Part shown: positions 34,149 to 43,387 of the stretch, piece by piece
How the letters are laid out: each line of letters opens with the position of its first letter
How positions within the stretch are numbered: position 1 is the stretch's first letter
Assembly: GCA_947625895.1 (NCBI GenBank)
Contig: CANQPZ010000009.1
Coordinates: forward strand, 1 to 45,757
Length of the DNA: 45,757 nucleotides
Direction: 5' to 3'
From: an uncultured Clostridia bacterium
Lineage (GTDB): Bacteria > Bacillota > Clostridia > TANB77 > CAG-508
The notes under the pieces: generated by a model
Databases searched by the model: none
What the model was told of the DNA's origin: nothing
What the model saw: the letters and a program-made list of their open reading frames with translations, nothing else
Made by a program: the position numbers and the translations under genes

Positions 34149-34544
34149 ATGAACAGATCTGCAGTAAGAGAAAATGCTTTTAAAATGATTTATGGAATGG
34201 AAGTACAAAAAGAATATAGTAGAGAACAGTTAGAACTATTTATTAAAGAGAATGAAATCGAAGATACTTCTGCTGTTCAATATTTAAATGATATTTATAA
34301 TGGTTTAGAAAAATCTGAAGAAATTACAGAAATGATTTCCAAAAATTTAAAAAAAGATTGGACTATAGATAGAATTTCAAAGGTAAATATAGCTATTTTA
34401 AAAATAGCTATTTATGAGATTAAGTATATGAAATTACCTTTTAAAGTAGCAATCAACGAAGCAGTTGAGCTAGCTAAAAAATATGGAGATGATACAGCTC
34501 CTACTTTTGTAAATGGAGTTTTAGCTAGTATTGTAAAAGAATAA
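34149..34544 (+). CDS. nusB: Transcription antitermination factor NusB
   Basis: Forms part of the complex that prevents premature termination in rRNA operons. The 131 residues have the family start ([20 protein letters not shown]), the [14 protein letters not shown] helix, and [16 protein letters not shown], then [17 protein letters not shown] precedes the ATG. It leads into xseA, a common pairing in Clostridia. Confidence 0.95.
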   Translation: MNRSAVRENAFKMIYGMEVQKEYSREQLELFIKENEIEDTSAVQYLNDIYNGLEKSEEITEMISKNLKKDWTIDRISKVNIAILKIAIYEIKYMKLPFKVAINEAVELAKKYGDDTAPTFVNGVLASIVKE

Positions 34545-34586
34545 TTTAAAAGGTTGCTTTTAAATTTTGGGGGATAAAAAAATAGA

Positions 34587-35774
34587 ATGAAAATTGAGCC
34601 AATATCAGTTTCAGAATTAAATAGATATATGAAAGATAAAGTAGCAGAAGATGAGTACTTAAAAAGTGTGTTTGTCAGAGGAGAAATATCAAACTTTAAG
34701 CATCATTATACAGGACATATGTATTTTACTCTTAAAGATGAAAATTCTTTAATAAAATGTATAATGTTTAAATCATCAACGGCTACTTTGAATTTTATGC
34801 CTAAAGATGGAATGAAAGTTAATGTATTAGGAAGTGTTGCTGTATTTGAAAGAGATGGAGTTTATCAAATATATTGTAAAGCAATGCAAGAAGATGGCGT
34901 TGGAGATTTATATGCTAAATTTAAAGAGTTAAAAAACAAACTTGAAGCAGAAGGATTATTTAATCAAGAGCATAAAAAGAAAATACCAATGATGCCTAAG
35001 ATAATTGGTGTATTAACATCTAATACAGGTGCTGTTATAAGAGATATAATTAATGTTTCTACTCGTAGAAACCCAAATTGCTATATACGATTATTTCCTG
35101 TACCTGTTCAAGGACCAGGAGCAGCAGAAAAAATTGCTGATGCTATAAAAATTATGAATGAAAAGAAACTAGCAGATGTTTTAATCTTAGCAAGAGGTGG
35201 AGGTTCACTTGAAGATTTATGGCCTTTTAATGAGGAGATTGTTGCAAGAGCAATTTATGATTCAGAATTACCAATAATTTCAGCTGTCGGACATGAGACA
35301 GATTTTACGATTGCTGATTTTGTTGCTGATTTAAGAGCTCCAACACCATCAGCAGCAGCTGAGCTTGCGGTTACAGATATAGAAGATTTGGAAGATAGAT
35401 TATATTTATATAGAAATAGATTAAAAACTTTATTAAAAAAGAAAATAGAAATAATTAGGTTACGTTATGAAAAGTGTATGGCATCAAGAGTATTTACAGA
35501 ACCTGATTATAGAATCAAAGAGAATTATTTAAAAATAGATCAGTTATTAAAAAATATGGAAATCATTATTAATTCTAAAATGAAAGATTATAAGATGAAA
35601 ACTGTAGAAATAATAACTAGACTAGATATGATTAGTCCACTAAAAACATTAGCCCGTGGCTATGGAATTTTAGAAAAAGATGGTAAAGTTGTTAAATCAG
35701 TTAAAGATGTAAAAAAAGATGATGAGGTCGATTTTAAATTAACTGATGGAGAAGTTAAAGCAAAAATAATGTAG
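34587..35774 (+). CDS. xseA: Exodeoxyribonuclease VII large subunit
   Basis: The catalytic subunit of a single-strand nuclease that works with XseB. The 395 residues carry the N-terminal OB fold (VRGEISNFKHHYTGHMYFTL), the catalytic core (GVLTSNTGAVIRDI, ARGGGSLEDLWPFN, SAVGHETDFTIADFVAD) and a helical C-terminus ending ARGYGIL. The start has GGGGG thirteen bases upstream, a long spacing. It is somewhat shorter than the E. coli enzyme but normal for Firmicutes. Confidence 0.96.
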   Translation: MKIEPISVSELNRYMKDKVAEDEYLKSVFVRGEISNFKHHYTGHMYFTLKDENSLIKCIMFKSSTATLNFMPKDGMKVNVLGSVAVFERDGVYQIYCKAMQEDGVGDLYAKFKELKNKLEAEGLFNQEHKKKIPMMPKIIGVLTSNTGAVIRDIINVSTRRNPNCYIRLFPVPVQGPGAAEKIADAIKIMNEKKLADVLILARGGGSLEDLWPFNEEIVARAIYDSELPIISAVGHETDFTIADFVADLRAPTPSAAAELAVTDIEDLEDRLYLYRNRLKTLLKKKIEIIRLRYEKCMASRVFTEPDYRIKENYLKIDQLLKNMEIIINSKMKDYKMKTVEIITRLDMISPLKTLARGYGILEKDGKVVKSVKDVKKDDEVDFKLTDGEVKAKIM

Positions 35775-35786
35775 GAAGAGGTTTAT

Positions 35787-36011
35787 ATGAAAGAAAAAGG
35801 ATTTGAAGAAATGTTAGAAGAATTAGAAGAAATTGTTCAAACATTAGAAAAAGAAGATTTAAATTTAGATGAATCAATAAAGAAATTTGAACAAGGAATG
35901 AAAATTGCTAAAGATTGTAACAAGAAAATAGACGAAGCAGAAAAGAGAATAACTATTTTACTAAATGACGATGGCGAAATGAAAGAAAAAGATTTTTCTG
36001 TACAAGAGTAG
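35787..36011 (+). CDS. xseB: Exodeoxyribonuclease VII small subunit
   Basis: A 74-residue helical protein that binds XseA several to one. The family core FEEMLEELEEIVQTLEKEDL and LDESIKKFEQGM is clear. AGGAAGAGG precedes the ATG, 12 bases after xseA. In many relatives ispA and dxs come next; here DUF212 follows. Confidence 0.95.
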   Translation: MKEKGFEEMLEELEEIVQTLEKEDLNLDESIKKFEQGMKIAKDCNKKIDEAEKRITILLNDDGEMKEKDFSVQE

Positions 36012-36047
36012 CAAAAGACGAAAAGGGGAAGGAAATAAAATAACATT

Positions 36048-36476
36048 ATGGAAATACTAACAAATAGATTTTTATATATTCCTTTAATTGTTTGGGCGGC
36101 AGTTCAAACCTTTAAAGTTATTCTAGATTTAATTATTAACAAAAAATTTAATTTTAAAAGAGTATTAGGTGCTGGAGGAATGCCAAGTTCTCATTCTGCT
36201 GTTGTTATGACATTATCAATGATGGTAGGAAAAGAATATGGATTTGGAAGCGGTATTTTTGCTTTAGCATGTATTTTTTCAATAGTTGTAATGTATGATG
36301 CTGCTGGAGTTAGAAGGGCTGCTGGTAAGCAGGCAAGATTATTAAACAAAATAATAGAAACTCCAGGAATGGATCCGAGTATGGTATCAGAAAAATTAGT
36401 TGAAGTTTTAGGACATACGCCATTCCAAGTTTTTGTTGGAGCAATTATTGGAATAGTAGTTGGATTAATTTTTTAA
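36048..36476 (+). CDS. Divergent PAP2 family membrane protein (DUF212)
   Basis: A 142-residue integral membrane protein. GAGGMPSSHSAVVMTLSMMV matches the phosphatase-like PSSHS motif of the divergent PAP2/DUF212 family, and MYDAAGVRRAAGKQA is the second conserved segment. Three to four membrane helices. It may act on a lipid phosphate, but no substrate is known. It starts 36 bases after xseB with GGGAAGGA upstream. Confidence 0.9.
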   Translation: MEILTNRFLYIPLIVWAAVQTFKVILDLIINKKFNFKRVLGAGGMPSSHSAVVMTLSMMVGKEYGFGSGIFALACIFSIVVMYDAAGVRRAAGKQARLLNKIIETPGMDPSMVSEKLVEVLGHTPFQVFVGAIIGIVVGLIF

Positions 36477-36513
36477 ATTATATAAAAATAAGTTATTTAA
36501 AGAGGTGTGTTAG

Positions 36514-38175
36514 ATGAAAGATATTGAAATTGCAAGAAGTATTATTCCTAAAAAAATTAATGAAATTACTGAAAAATTAAGTATTCCAGAAGAATTTATT
36601 GAAAACTATGGTAAATATAAAGCTAAAATTGCAAATAAATATATGAACGAACTAAAAAATAAAGATGATGGAAAACTAATATTAGTTACTTCAATAAATC
36701 CAACACCACTAGGAGAAGGAAAAACAACTATAGCAATTGGTTTAGCAGATGCTTTGAATAGATTAGATGAGAAAGCTGTTCTTGCATTACGTGAACCATC
36801 TCTTGGACCAGTTTTTGGAATAAAAGGTGGAGCAACTGGTGGAGGATATGCACAAGTAATACCAATGGAAGACATAAATCTTCACTTTACAGGAGACATT
36901 CATGCTATTACATCTGCAAATAACTTATTATCTGCTATGATTGATAACCATTTATATTTTGGAAATAAATTAAGATTGAAAAAGATTACTTGGAAAAGAT
37001 GTCTTGATTTGAATGATAGAGCTTTAAGAAAAGTTCAAATTGGATTATCAAATGAGAAAAGATCAGTTCCAAGAGAAGATGGATTTGATATAAGTGTTGC
37101 ATCTGAGATTATGGCAATATTTTGTTTAGCAACAGATTTGGAAGATTTACAAAGAAGATTAGGAAATATTATTATTGGATATAATGAAGATGATAAACCT
37201 GTTTTTGCAAAAGATTTAAAAGCTGAAGGAGCAATGACAGTTCTATTAAAAGATGCATTTAATCCTAATTTGGTACAAACTTTAGAAGGAACACCTGCTG
37301 TTATTCATGGAGGACCTTTTGCTAATATTGCTCATGGATGCAACAGTATTGTAGCAACTAAGATGGCTTTGAAATTAGGAAAATATGTTGTTACAGAAGC
37401 TGGATTTGGTGCAGATTTAGGTGCTGAAAAATTCTTAGATATTAAATGTAGATGTGCTGGAATTAAACCAGATGCTGTAGTATGCGTAGCTACTATTAAA
37501 GCTTTGAAATATCACGGAGGACAATCAATTGATGATATTCAAAATGAAAATTTGGAATGCTTAGAAAATGGAATTGAAAATTTATTAGTACATGTTGATA
37601 ATTTAAAAAATAAATATCAATTACCGGTTGTTGTAGGAATCAATAGATATACACAAGATACAGAGGATGAAATCAGATTGCTTCAAGAAAAAGTTAGAGA
37701 ACATGGAGCTGATATTAGTCTTGTAGAAGCATGGGAAAAAGGTGGAGAAGGAGCAATTGATTTAGCTGAAAAGGTAATAGATCTTGCAAAGCAAAAGAGC
37801 AATTTAGAATATACATATTCATTAAATGAAGGAATCAAAGATAAAATTAGACATGTTGCGCAAAAGATTTATGGAGCACAAGATGTAGAATTTTCAGAAG
37901 AAGCAAGTCAGGAAATAGAAAGAATAGAGAAGTTAGGATATAATAATTATCCTGTATGTATTGCCAAAACACAATATTCTTTATCTGATAATCCTAAGAA
38001 CTTACAATGTGAAGAACCATTTAATATTCATGTTAGAGAAATAATTTTAAAAAATGGTGCTGAACTTATTGTTGCAATAGCTGGAAACATTTTTACAATG
38101 CCTGGATTACCAGAAGTTCCATCAGCAGAAAAAATAGGTTTAGATGACTTTGAAAACATTATTGGATTATTTTAA
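36514..38175 (+). CDS. fhs: Formate-tetrahydrofolate ligase
   Basis: Makes 10-formyl-tetrahydrofolate from formate, ATP and tetrahydrofolate; feeds purine synthesis and the Fmt reaction. The 553-residue length is standard. Visible motifs: the P-loop NPTPLGEGKTT (about 63-73), REPSLGPVFGIKGGATGGGY, HFTGDIHAI, GFGADLGAEKF, and the C-terminal GNIFTMPGLPEVPSA. AGAGGTG precedes the ATG. The usual partner folD is not in the window. Confidence 0.97.
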   Translation: MKDIEIARSIIPKKINEITEKLSIPEEFIENYGKYKAKIANKYMNELKNKDDGKLILVTSINPTPLGEGKTTIAIGLADALNRLDEKAVLALREPSLGPVFGIKGGATGGGYAQVIPMEDINLHFTGDIHAITSANNLLSAMIDNHLYFGNKLRLKKITWKRCLDLNDRALRKVQIGLSNEKRSVPREDGFDISVASEIMAIFCLATDLEDLQRRLGNIIIGYNEDDKPVFAKDLKAEGAMTVLLKDAFNPNLVQTLEGTPAVIHGGPFANIAHGCNSIVATKMALKLGKYVVTEAGFGADLGAEKFLDIKCRCAGIKPDAVVCVATIKALKYHGGQSIDDIQNENLECLENGIENLLVHVDNLKNKYQLPVVVGINRYTQDTEDEIRLLQEKVREHGADISLVEAWEKGGEGAIDLAEKVIDLAKQKSNLEYTYSLNEGIKDKIRHVAQKIYGAQDVEFSEEASQEIERIEKLGYNNYPVCIAKTQYSLSDNPKNLQCEEPFNIHVREIILKNGAELIVAIAGNIFTMPGLPEVPSAEKIGLDDFENIIGLF

Positions 38176-38244
38176 TTAATATGTAAAATATAAGTATAAA
38201 ATATTTTCTTTTTCAAATACTAAAAATATAGATTAGGAGGAATT

Positions 38245-38895
38245 ATGAAAAAGAAAATATTTTTTTTATTTCTGATTATATTGATTATTATATGTACTAC
38301 TTTTGCAGTACTTGCTACATCTCGTAGAGGTTCAAGTGGTAGTGAAGTTCGTAAGATACAAGAAAAGCTTAAAAGATGGGGATACTATTCTGGAAGTGTT
38401 GACGGAATATATGGAAGTAGGACTGAAGCAGCTGTAAAGAAATTTCAAAGAGCAAATGGACTAACAGTAGATGGAATTGCAGGAAAAAATACATTAGCAG
38501 CTATGGGAATACAAACTTCTAATTCATCATCTAGTTCAGGAGGAAGCAATGACTTAAACTTACTGAGTAAAGTTGTCTATTCTGAAGCAAGAGGTGAGCC
38601 TTACACCGGACAAGTTGCAGTTGCTGCTATAGTTTTAAATAGAGTTTCAAGTTCATCATTTCCTAATTCCGTTTCAGGTGTAGTATATCAGGCTGGAGCT
38701 TTTGATGCAGTTTCAGATGGACAGATTAATTTAGTACCAGATTCAACAGCAAGAAAAGCTGCTCAAGATGCAATAAATGGATGGGACCCAACTTATGGAT
38801 GTATTTATTATTTTAATCCTGCCACAGCAACTAGCAAATGGATTTGGTCTAGACCACAAGTTGTAACAATTGGAAAACATATATTTTGTAAGTAG
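38245..38895 (+). CDS. SleB/CwlJ-type cell wall hydrolase with peptidoglycan-binding domain
   Basis: A 216-residue exported protein. A signal-like segment (residues 4-24) is followed by a PG_binding_1 domain (SGSEVRKIQEKLKRWGYYSG through GIAGKNTLAAMGI), a Ser/Gly linker, and a Hydrolase_2 domain with LLSKVVYSEARGEPYTGQ (probable catalytic Glu in SEARGE), AIVLNRV and HIFCK at the end. This is the architecture of spore cortex lytic enzyme SleB, which breaks cortex during germination. No partner ypeB is visible. AGGAGG precedes the ATG. Confidence 0.9.
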   Translation: MKKKIFFLFLIILIIICTTFAVLATSRRGSSGSEVRKIQEKLKRWGYYSGSVDGIYGSRTEAAVKKFQRANGLTVDGIAGKNTLAAMGIQTSNSSSSSGGSNDLNLLSKVVYSEARGEPYTGQVAVAAIVLNRVSSSSFPNSVSGVVYQAGAFDAVSDGQINLVPDSTARKAAQDAINGWDPTYGCIYYFNPATATSKWIWSRPQVVTIGKHIFCK

Positions 38896-39348
38896 AACAA
38901 AATATAATCTGTAAAAAAATTATTCTGAAAAGTCAGCGTATTTGTTCCAAGCATACAAATTTGGCGAAGCTTTTATATAATATGAGAGATCTATTATATA
39001 AAAGCTTTTGCTTTAAATTTAATACATAAAACAAAAAATAAATAATTCTAGAAATTTTTTTCATTTTATTTTTCACTCTACTTTATTTGATTGATTTCGA
39101 CAATAAAAAAGATATATTCTATAGAAGATTTAAGATTTTTTATTATCTAAATGTTTTGTTTCAAATTACACACAATTTTTAAAACAAAAATTTATCATAT
39201 AGAACCACAATGAGGACTTTACAGCAGATTTATATAGTATGACACATAAAAATAACCTTTATTGTTTCATAGGTAATTCACCTGAAATTTCACAATATAA
39301 ATTAGAATTAAAAGGAAGTGATCAATAATAAGAAAACAAATAAAAATT
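38896..39348. other. 453-bp AT-rich gap between the SleB-like gene and the Rpn gene
   Basis: No credible reading frame. The left part holds the long inverted repeat listed separately. The rest is very AT-rich, with scattered -35- and -10-like words (for example TTGATT near 39088 followed by TATTCT) that I would not call a promoter. Nothing else supportable is seen. Confidence 0.5.
38967..39013 (+). terminator. Long inverted repeat, probable terminator after the SleB-like gene
   Basis: A perfect 16-bp pair AAGCTTTTATATAATA (38967-38982) and its complement (38992-39007) with a nine-base loop, followed by TTGCTTT. AAATTT on both outer flanks extends the symmetry to about 38957-39020. The stem is AT-rich, so efficiency is uncertain. 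Confidence 0.5.
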
Positions 39349-40170
39349 ATGCCAACAAATGATTATATTTTTAAAAGAATATTCGGATATGTTGGAAATG
39401 AAGAAATAACAAAAGATTTGCTAATAGCAATATTAGGCAAAAATATAAAAACTATTGTAACAGATAATAATGTTATTTTGGAAAAAGATGTATATGATGA
39501 TAAATTTGGAGTGCTAGACATAAAAGCAATAATAGATGACAATATACCATGTAATATTGAAATGCAAGTATTGGAAGATAAAAATATTGAGAAAAGATTA
39601 CTATATTATTGGAGTAAAATGTATATTTCAACAATTAAATCTGGTGAAAACTTTGATAAATTAAAAAAGACGATTTCAATATTAATAGCTGATTTTGAAT
39701 TAAAAAATTTGAACAATATTATTAATTATCATGCTAAATGGGAACTTAGAGAATGTGAATATTGTAAGAAAATATTGACAGACGTATTAGAAATACATAT
39801 AATTGAATTACCAAAAATTGTATATGAAATTGAAAATGAATATAAAAGTGAATATAATAAAAAACTTGTGGAGTGGCTACAATTTTTAGTAAATCCTAAT
39901 AATGTGGAGGAAAAGAATATGAAAAATGAAAAAATAAAAGATGCCAAAAAAGAATATGATAAAGTAATGAAAAATGAAAAAGAATTATATATAGCAGAAT
40001 TGAGGGAAAAATATGTGCTTGAAATGAATAGTAAATATTCAGATGGATTCATAGATGGAGAAGAAAAAGCAAGCAAAGAGTTAGCTAAAAAATTAAAAAA
40101 TAGAGGACATGATGTGGAAGAAATAATTGAGTTGACAGGATTAACTAAAACAGAAATTGAAAGCTTGTAA
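39349..40170 (+). CDS. Rpn family / PD-(D/E)XK nuclease-like protein
   Basis: A 273-residue member of the PD-(D/E)XK nuclease 'transposase' group (Rpn-like). The start NDYIFKRIFG is typical, as are the catalytic-looking residues in GVLDIKA and NIEMQV. The C-terminus (EKASKELAKKLKNRGHDVEE and a final GLTKTEIESL) is the usual helical tail. Related Rpn proteins promote recombination, but the role here is unknown. An AAAGGAAGTG lies about 30 bases before this ATG, nearer to in-frame ATA codons at 39325 and 39328, so the true start may lie upstream. It has its own terminator and no partner gene. Confidence 0.82.
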   Translation: MPTNDYIFKRIFGYVGNEEITKDLLIAILGKNIKTIVTDNNVILEKDVYDDKFGVLDIKAIIDDNIPCNIEMQVLEDKNIEKRLLYYWSKMYISTIKSGENFDKLKKTISILIADFELKNLNNIINYHAKWELRECEYCKKILTDVLEIHIIELPKIVYEIENEYKSEYNKKLVEWLQFLVNPNNVEEKNMKNEKIKDAKKEYDKVMKNEKELYIAELREKYVLEMNSKYSDGFIDGEEKASKELAKKLKNRGHDVEEIIELTGLTKTEIESL

Positions 40171-40197
40171 AAAAATTTAATATGAAATCTTAAATCA

Positions 40198-40238
40198 TAA
40201 AACCATAACTGTTAAATAATTAGCAGCTATGGTTTTTA
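40198..40238 (+). terminator. Intrinsic terminator after the Rpn-like gene
   Basis: The stem AAAACCATAACTG/CAGCTATGGTTTT has one mismatch, a loop of about twelve bases, and TTTTTATAA after it. Confidence 0.7.
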
Positions 40239-40289
40239 TAATTTACATAAAAAATTGATTAAATTGAACATTAAACAATGGCTTTCTAA

Positions 40290-40318
40290 TTGACAAAAAT
40301 ACGACATATTGGTAATAT
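40290..40318 (+). promoter_or_regulatory. Promoter of the yqeG operon
   Basis: A perfect -35 box TTGACA, 17 bases, then TAATAT. The -35 box contains an in-frame TTG that could be mistaken for a start. Confidence 0.6.
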
Positions 40319-40346
40319 TATATTGATATGGAGGATGACAACAATT

Positions 40347-40847
40347 ATGAATTTATATCCAGATTTATATCTAGATAGTGTCAAAAATATTAATGCAGAA
40401 TTACTAAAAAAGAACAATATAAAAGGATTAATATTAGATGTAGATAATACACTAATAGATTATTATAAAAATTTAGTTAATGGCGCAGAGAAATGGTGTG
40501 AAGAACTTAAAAATGAAGGAATAAAATGTATTATTGTTTCTAATAGTCATAACAAAGATAAGATTTCTACTGTTGCAGAAAAACTTAATATAGATTATAT
40601 AATGTTTGCTAAAAAACCTTTTAAAACAGGGTTTAAGAAAGCTTTAAAAGAACTTGAACTTGATGCTGGAAGTGTTGCAGTTGTAGGTGATCAATTATCA
40701 ACAGATATCTGGGGCGCAAAGAGAATGAAAATGTTTTCAATTTTAGTAAAACAGGTTGATAAGAAAGATATATTTGTTACAAAAGTTAAAAGACCTATTG
40801 AAAATGCAATTATACGTAATTACTTAAAAAAGAAAGGTGCAAAATAA
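40347..40847 (+). CDS. yqeG: YqeG family HAD-type phosphatase
   Basis: A 166-residue HAD superfamily (IIIA) phosphatase of unknown substrate. ATG at 40347 was chosen because GGAGG lies twelve bases upstream and the protein then begins MNLYPDLYLDSV, typical of the family; upstream starts fall within the promoter or the ribosome site. Motifs: LILDVDNTLIDY (nucleophile Asp and acid/base Asp), SNSHN, and GDQLSTDIWGAKR. One base separates it from the next gene. Confidence 0.9.
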   Translation: MNLYPDLYLDSVKNINAELLKKNNIKGLILDVDNTLIDYYKNLVNGAEKWCEELKNEGIKCIIVSNSHNKDKISTVAEKLNIDYIMFAKKPFKTGFKKALKELELDAGSVAVVGDQLSTDIWGAKRMKMFSILVKQVDKKDIFVTKVKRPIENAIIRNYLKKKGAK

Positions 40848-40848
40848 A

Positions 40849-41622
40849 ATGTATTTTAATAATATACATGTACTAATATACTTAGTTGTCGGTCTAGTTG
40901 GCTGTATAGTTGGACAATTAGTAGGAATGATGAACGTAAGATTAATAAATGGAGAGAAAGTATTTGAAAAAGGCTCTTTAAAGAAGTATAAAATTGAACT
41001 AGTTCCACATTATGTAATGATGGTTACTATGTTTGCCTTATATATTTTTTTACTATACACGTGTGGAATTGATAAAAGTTGGCATACTAATATAACAACA
41101 GTTAGTTATTTTATATTATTGCCATTATTAATGTCAGCGTTTGTAGTTGATGCTAAAAAAAGAATAATACCTAATAGATTAGTTTTAACAATTTTTGAAA
41201 TCGGTATTTTATTTATATTTTTTGAAGGAATCATGAGTCCTACAGGAATATCATTTGCTTTAAATAGACTTGAAGGAATGATACTTGGAGCTGGAATATT
41301 CTTAATAATTACTCTTATAGGTGGATTAGTTGCAGGAAAAGAAGCAATGGGAATGGGAGACGTTAAGTTAATGGGAGCAATTGGATTATTCTTTGGAACA
41401 AGTCCTATTCTAATAATTTCAGTCCTATCATTTTTAATCGGTTCTATTGTAAGTATAATTTTAATCATTACAAGGTTTAGAAAATCAAGTGAATATATAC
41501 CTTTTGGACCATTTATAGTTATTGCAACAATTATTGTATTGTTTATTCCACAAGATATATTATTTGAATATTTATGGTTTATATTTTCTGGACAATGGTT
41601 CTTAAAATACTTGAAGAAATAA
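40849..41622 (+). CDS. A24 family prepilin peptidase-like membrane protein
   Basis: A 257-residue integral membrane aspartyl protease. The ATG at 40849 follows AGAAAGG; a GTG twelve bases earlier overlaps that site. It has about seven membrane helices and the two A24 catalytic aspartates: VVDAKKRIIPNRL and GMGDVKLMGAIGLFFG. The N-terminal cysteine-bearing methylase part of full PilD is absent. No pilin or secretion gene is in the window, so its substrate is unknown. Confidence 0.88.
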   Translation: MYFNNIHVLIYLVVGLVGCIVGQLVGMMNVRLINGEKVFEKGSLKKYKIELVPHYVMMVTMFALYIFLLYTCGIDKSWHTNITTVSYFILLPLLMSAFVVDAKKRIIPNRLVLTIFEIGILFIFFEGIMSPTGISFALNRLEGMILGAGIFLIITLIGGLVAGKEAMGMGDVKLMGAIGLFFGTSPILIISVLSFLIGSIVSIILIITRFRKSSEYIPFGPFIVIATIIVLFIPQDILFEYLWFIFSGQWFLKYLKK

Positions 41623-41645
41623 AAGATTAAAAGGAGGTTACTGTT

Positions 41646-42713
41646 ATGAATATTAAAATTAAGTGGTTAAGAGATCAATTAAAAACCCAAAATTTACAAG
41701 GAATGATAGTATCCAATCCAGTTAATGTTAGATATCTGATAGGGGTAGAAGCTGAAGGAATTTTATTAATAACGTTAAAAGAAAATCTTTTTATTACAGA
41801 CAGTAGATATACAGAAGCGGTAAATACAGTATTAACAATTGAAGACGAAATTTTAGTTGTAGATAAGAAAACTTTAAGTAAAGAAGAATATGCTGCATTT
41901 TTTATGTATTGTGAAAATGTAGGGTTTGAAGAAAATTTTGTTACTTATGCTGACTATAAAGAATACTTACAAACTTTTAGAGTAAACTTGATGGAGACAG
42001 AAGATATTATAGAAAAGCAAAGATCAATAAAAGATGAAAAAGAAATTCAGTATATAGAAAAGGCCTGTGAAATTACTGACAAATGTTTTGAACATTTAAA
42101 AAAATTTATAAGAATTGGAATGACGGAAAAGGAAATTGCTTTTGAAATTGAAAAATTTTATAAGACAAATGGTGCAGATGATGTGTCATTTGCTCCAATT
42201 GTTGCATCAGGACATAATTCATCAATGCCACATGCAGTGCCTGGAACAAGAAAAATAAAAGACGGTGATATTGTTTTAATAGACATGGGCTGTAAATACA
42301 ATGGCTATTGTTCAGATATGACAAGAGTATTATTTATAAATTACATGGAAGATGAATTTAAAGAGGCATATGATATTTGCTTAAGAAACAATGAAATGGC
42401 AGAAAGAGATATTAGAGAAGGAAGAAATATGAAATCTATTGCTCAAAACTCTAATAATCACTTAAAAGAATATGGATTTATTCCTCTTCATTCATTGGGT
42501 CATGGCGTTGGATTAGACATTCACGAAGAACCTTTCTTTGGAATAGTATATGATCAAATGCTAAAAGAAAATATGGTAATAACAGTTGAACCTGGAGCAT
42601 ATAAAGCAGGACAGTTCGGAATAAGAATTGAAGATACTGTTTTAGTTACAAAAATGGGGATAAATAGATTGACAAAAACAAGTAAAGATCCAACAATTGT
42701 AATTTGTGATTAA
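41646..42713 (+). CDS. pepP: M24 family Xaa-Pro aminopeptidase
   Basis: A metal-dependent peptidase that removes N-terminal residues before proline. The 355 residues have an N-terminal creatinase-like domain (VSNPVNVRYLIG) and a pita-bread catalytic domain with the metal ligands in LIDMGCKYNGYCSDMTR, HSLGHGVGLDIHEEP, VEPGAY and GIRIEDTVLV. AAAGGAGG stands before the ATG. The order pepP-efp is conserved in Firmicutes. Assignment to proline specificity is from the family. Confidence 0.93.
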   Translation: MNIKIKWLRDQLKTQNLQGMIVSNPVNVRYLIGVEAEGILLITLKENLFITDSRYTEAVNTVLTIEDEILVVDKKTLSKEEYAAFFMYCENVGFEENFVTYADYKEYLQTFRVNLMETEDIIEKQRSIKDEKEIQYIEKACEITDKCFEHLKKFIRIGMTEKEIAFEIEKFYKTNGADDVSFAPIVASGHNSSMPHAVPGTRKIKDGDIVLIDMGCKYNGYCSDMTRVLFINYMEDEFKEAYDICLRNNEMAERDIREGRNMKSIAQNSNNHLKEYGFIPLHSLGHGVGLDIHEEPFFGIVYDQMLKENMVITVEPGAYKAGQFGIRIEDTVLVTKMGINRLTKTSKDPTIVICD

Positions 42714-42737
42714 AAGTTATAAACAACAATCAAAAGC

Positions 42738-42766
42738 TTGATTTTATGCGAAAAATGTTGTATTAT
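42738..42766 (+). promoter_or_regulatory. Promoter of efp
   Basis: TTGATT, 17 bases, TATTAT, 33 bases before the efp start. Confidence 0.55.
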
Positions 42767-42799
42767 ATTTAAAGATTTTTATTTAGGGAGGAATTTATA

Positions 42800-43366
42800 A
42801 TGGCAGAAGTATACATGGCAGGAGATTTAAGAAATGGAACTACTTTTGAAATGGATGGTTCAGTATATAAAGTTGTAGAATTTCAACATGTTAAACCAGG
42901 AAAAGGAGCAGCTTTTGTTAGAACAAAATTAAAAAATGTAATTAGTGGATCAGTTTTAGAGAAAACTTTCAATCCATCTGAAAAATTACAAGGTGCAGAA
43001 ATTGAAAAGAGAGATATGCAATATCTTTATAATGATGAAGATTTATATTATTTCATGGATAATGAAACATATGAGCAAATACCACTTAATAAAGAACAAA
43101 TTGGTGATGCATTAAAATTTATGAAAGAAAATATGAATTGTAAAATTCTTTCATTTAAAGGAAACGTATTTGCAGTAGAGCCACCTATGTTTGTTGAACT
43201 TGAAGTTACATACACAGAACCTGGATTTAGTGGAAATACAACAACAACTTCTGGAAAACCAGCTACACTTGAAAATGGATATGAAATATCAGTACCATTA
43301 TTCATAAATATTGGTGATGTTATTAGAATAGATACAAGAACTGGTGAATACATGGAGAGAATTTAG
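42800..43366 (+). CDS. efp: Elongation factor P
   Basis: Relieves ribosome stalling at consecutive prolines. The 188 residues have the standard three-domain length. The loop that contacts the P-site tRNA reads [10 protein letters not shown] with the tip lysine, and the C-terminus holds [27 protein letters not shown] precedes the ATG. No modification enzyme (earP, epmA, ymfI) is visible nearby. Confidence 0.97.
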   Translation: MAEVYMAGDLRNGTTFEMDGSVYKVVEFQHVKPGKGAAFVRTKLKNVISGSVLEKTFNPSEKLQGAEIEKRDMQYLYNDEDLYYFMDNETYEQIPLNKEQIGDALKFMKENMNCKILSFKGNVFAVEPPMFVELEVTYTEPGFSGNTTTTSGKPATLENGYEISVPLFINIGDVIRIDTRTGEYMERI

Positions 43367-43387
43367 TCAAAAGGAGATAATCGATCA

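Noticed and set aside
40290..40346. TTG start for YqeG
   Set aside because: The TTG is the -35 box TTGACA; the ATG at 40347 gives the family N-terminus.
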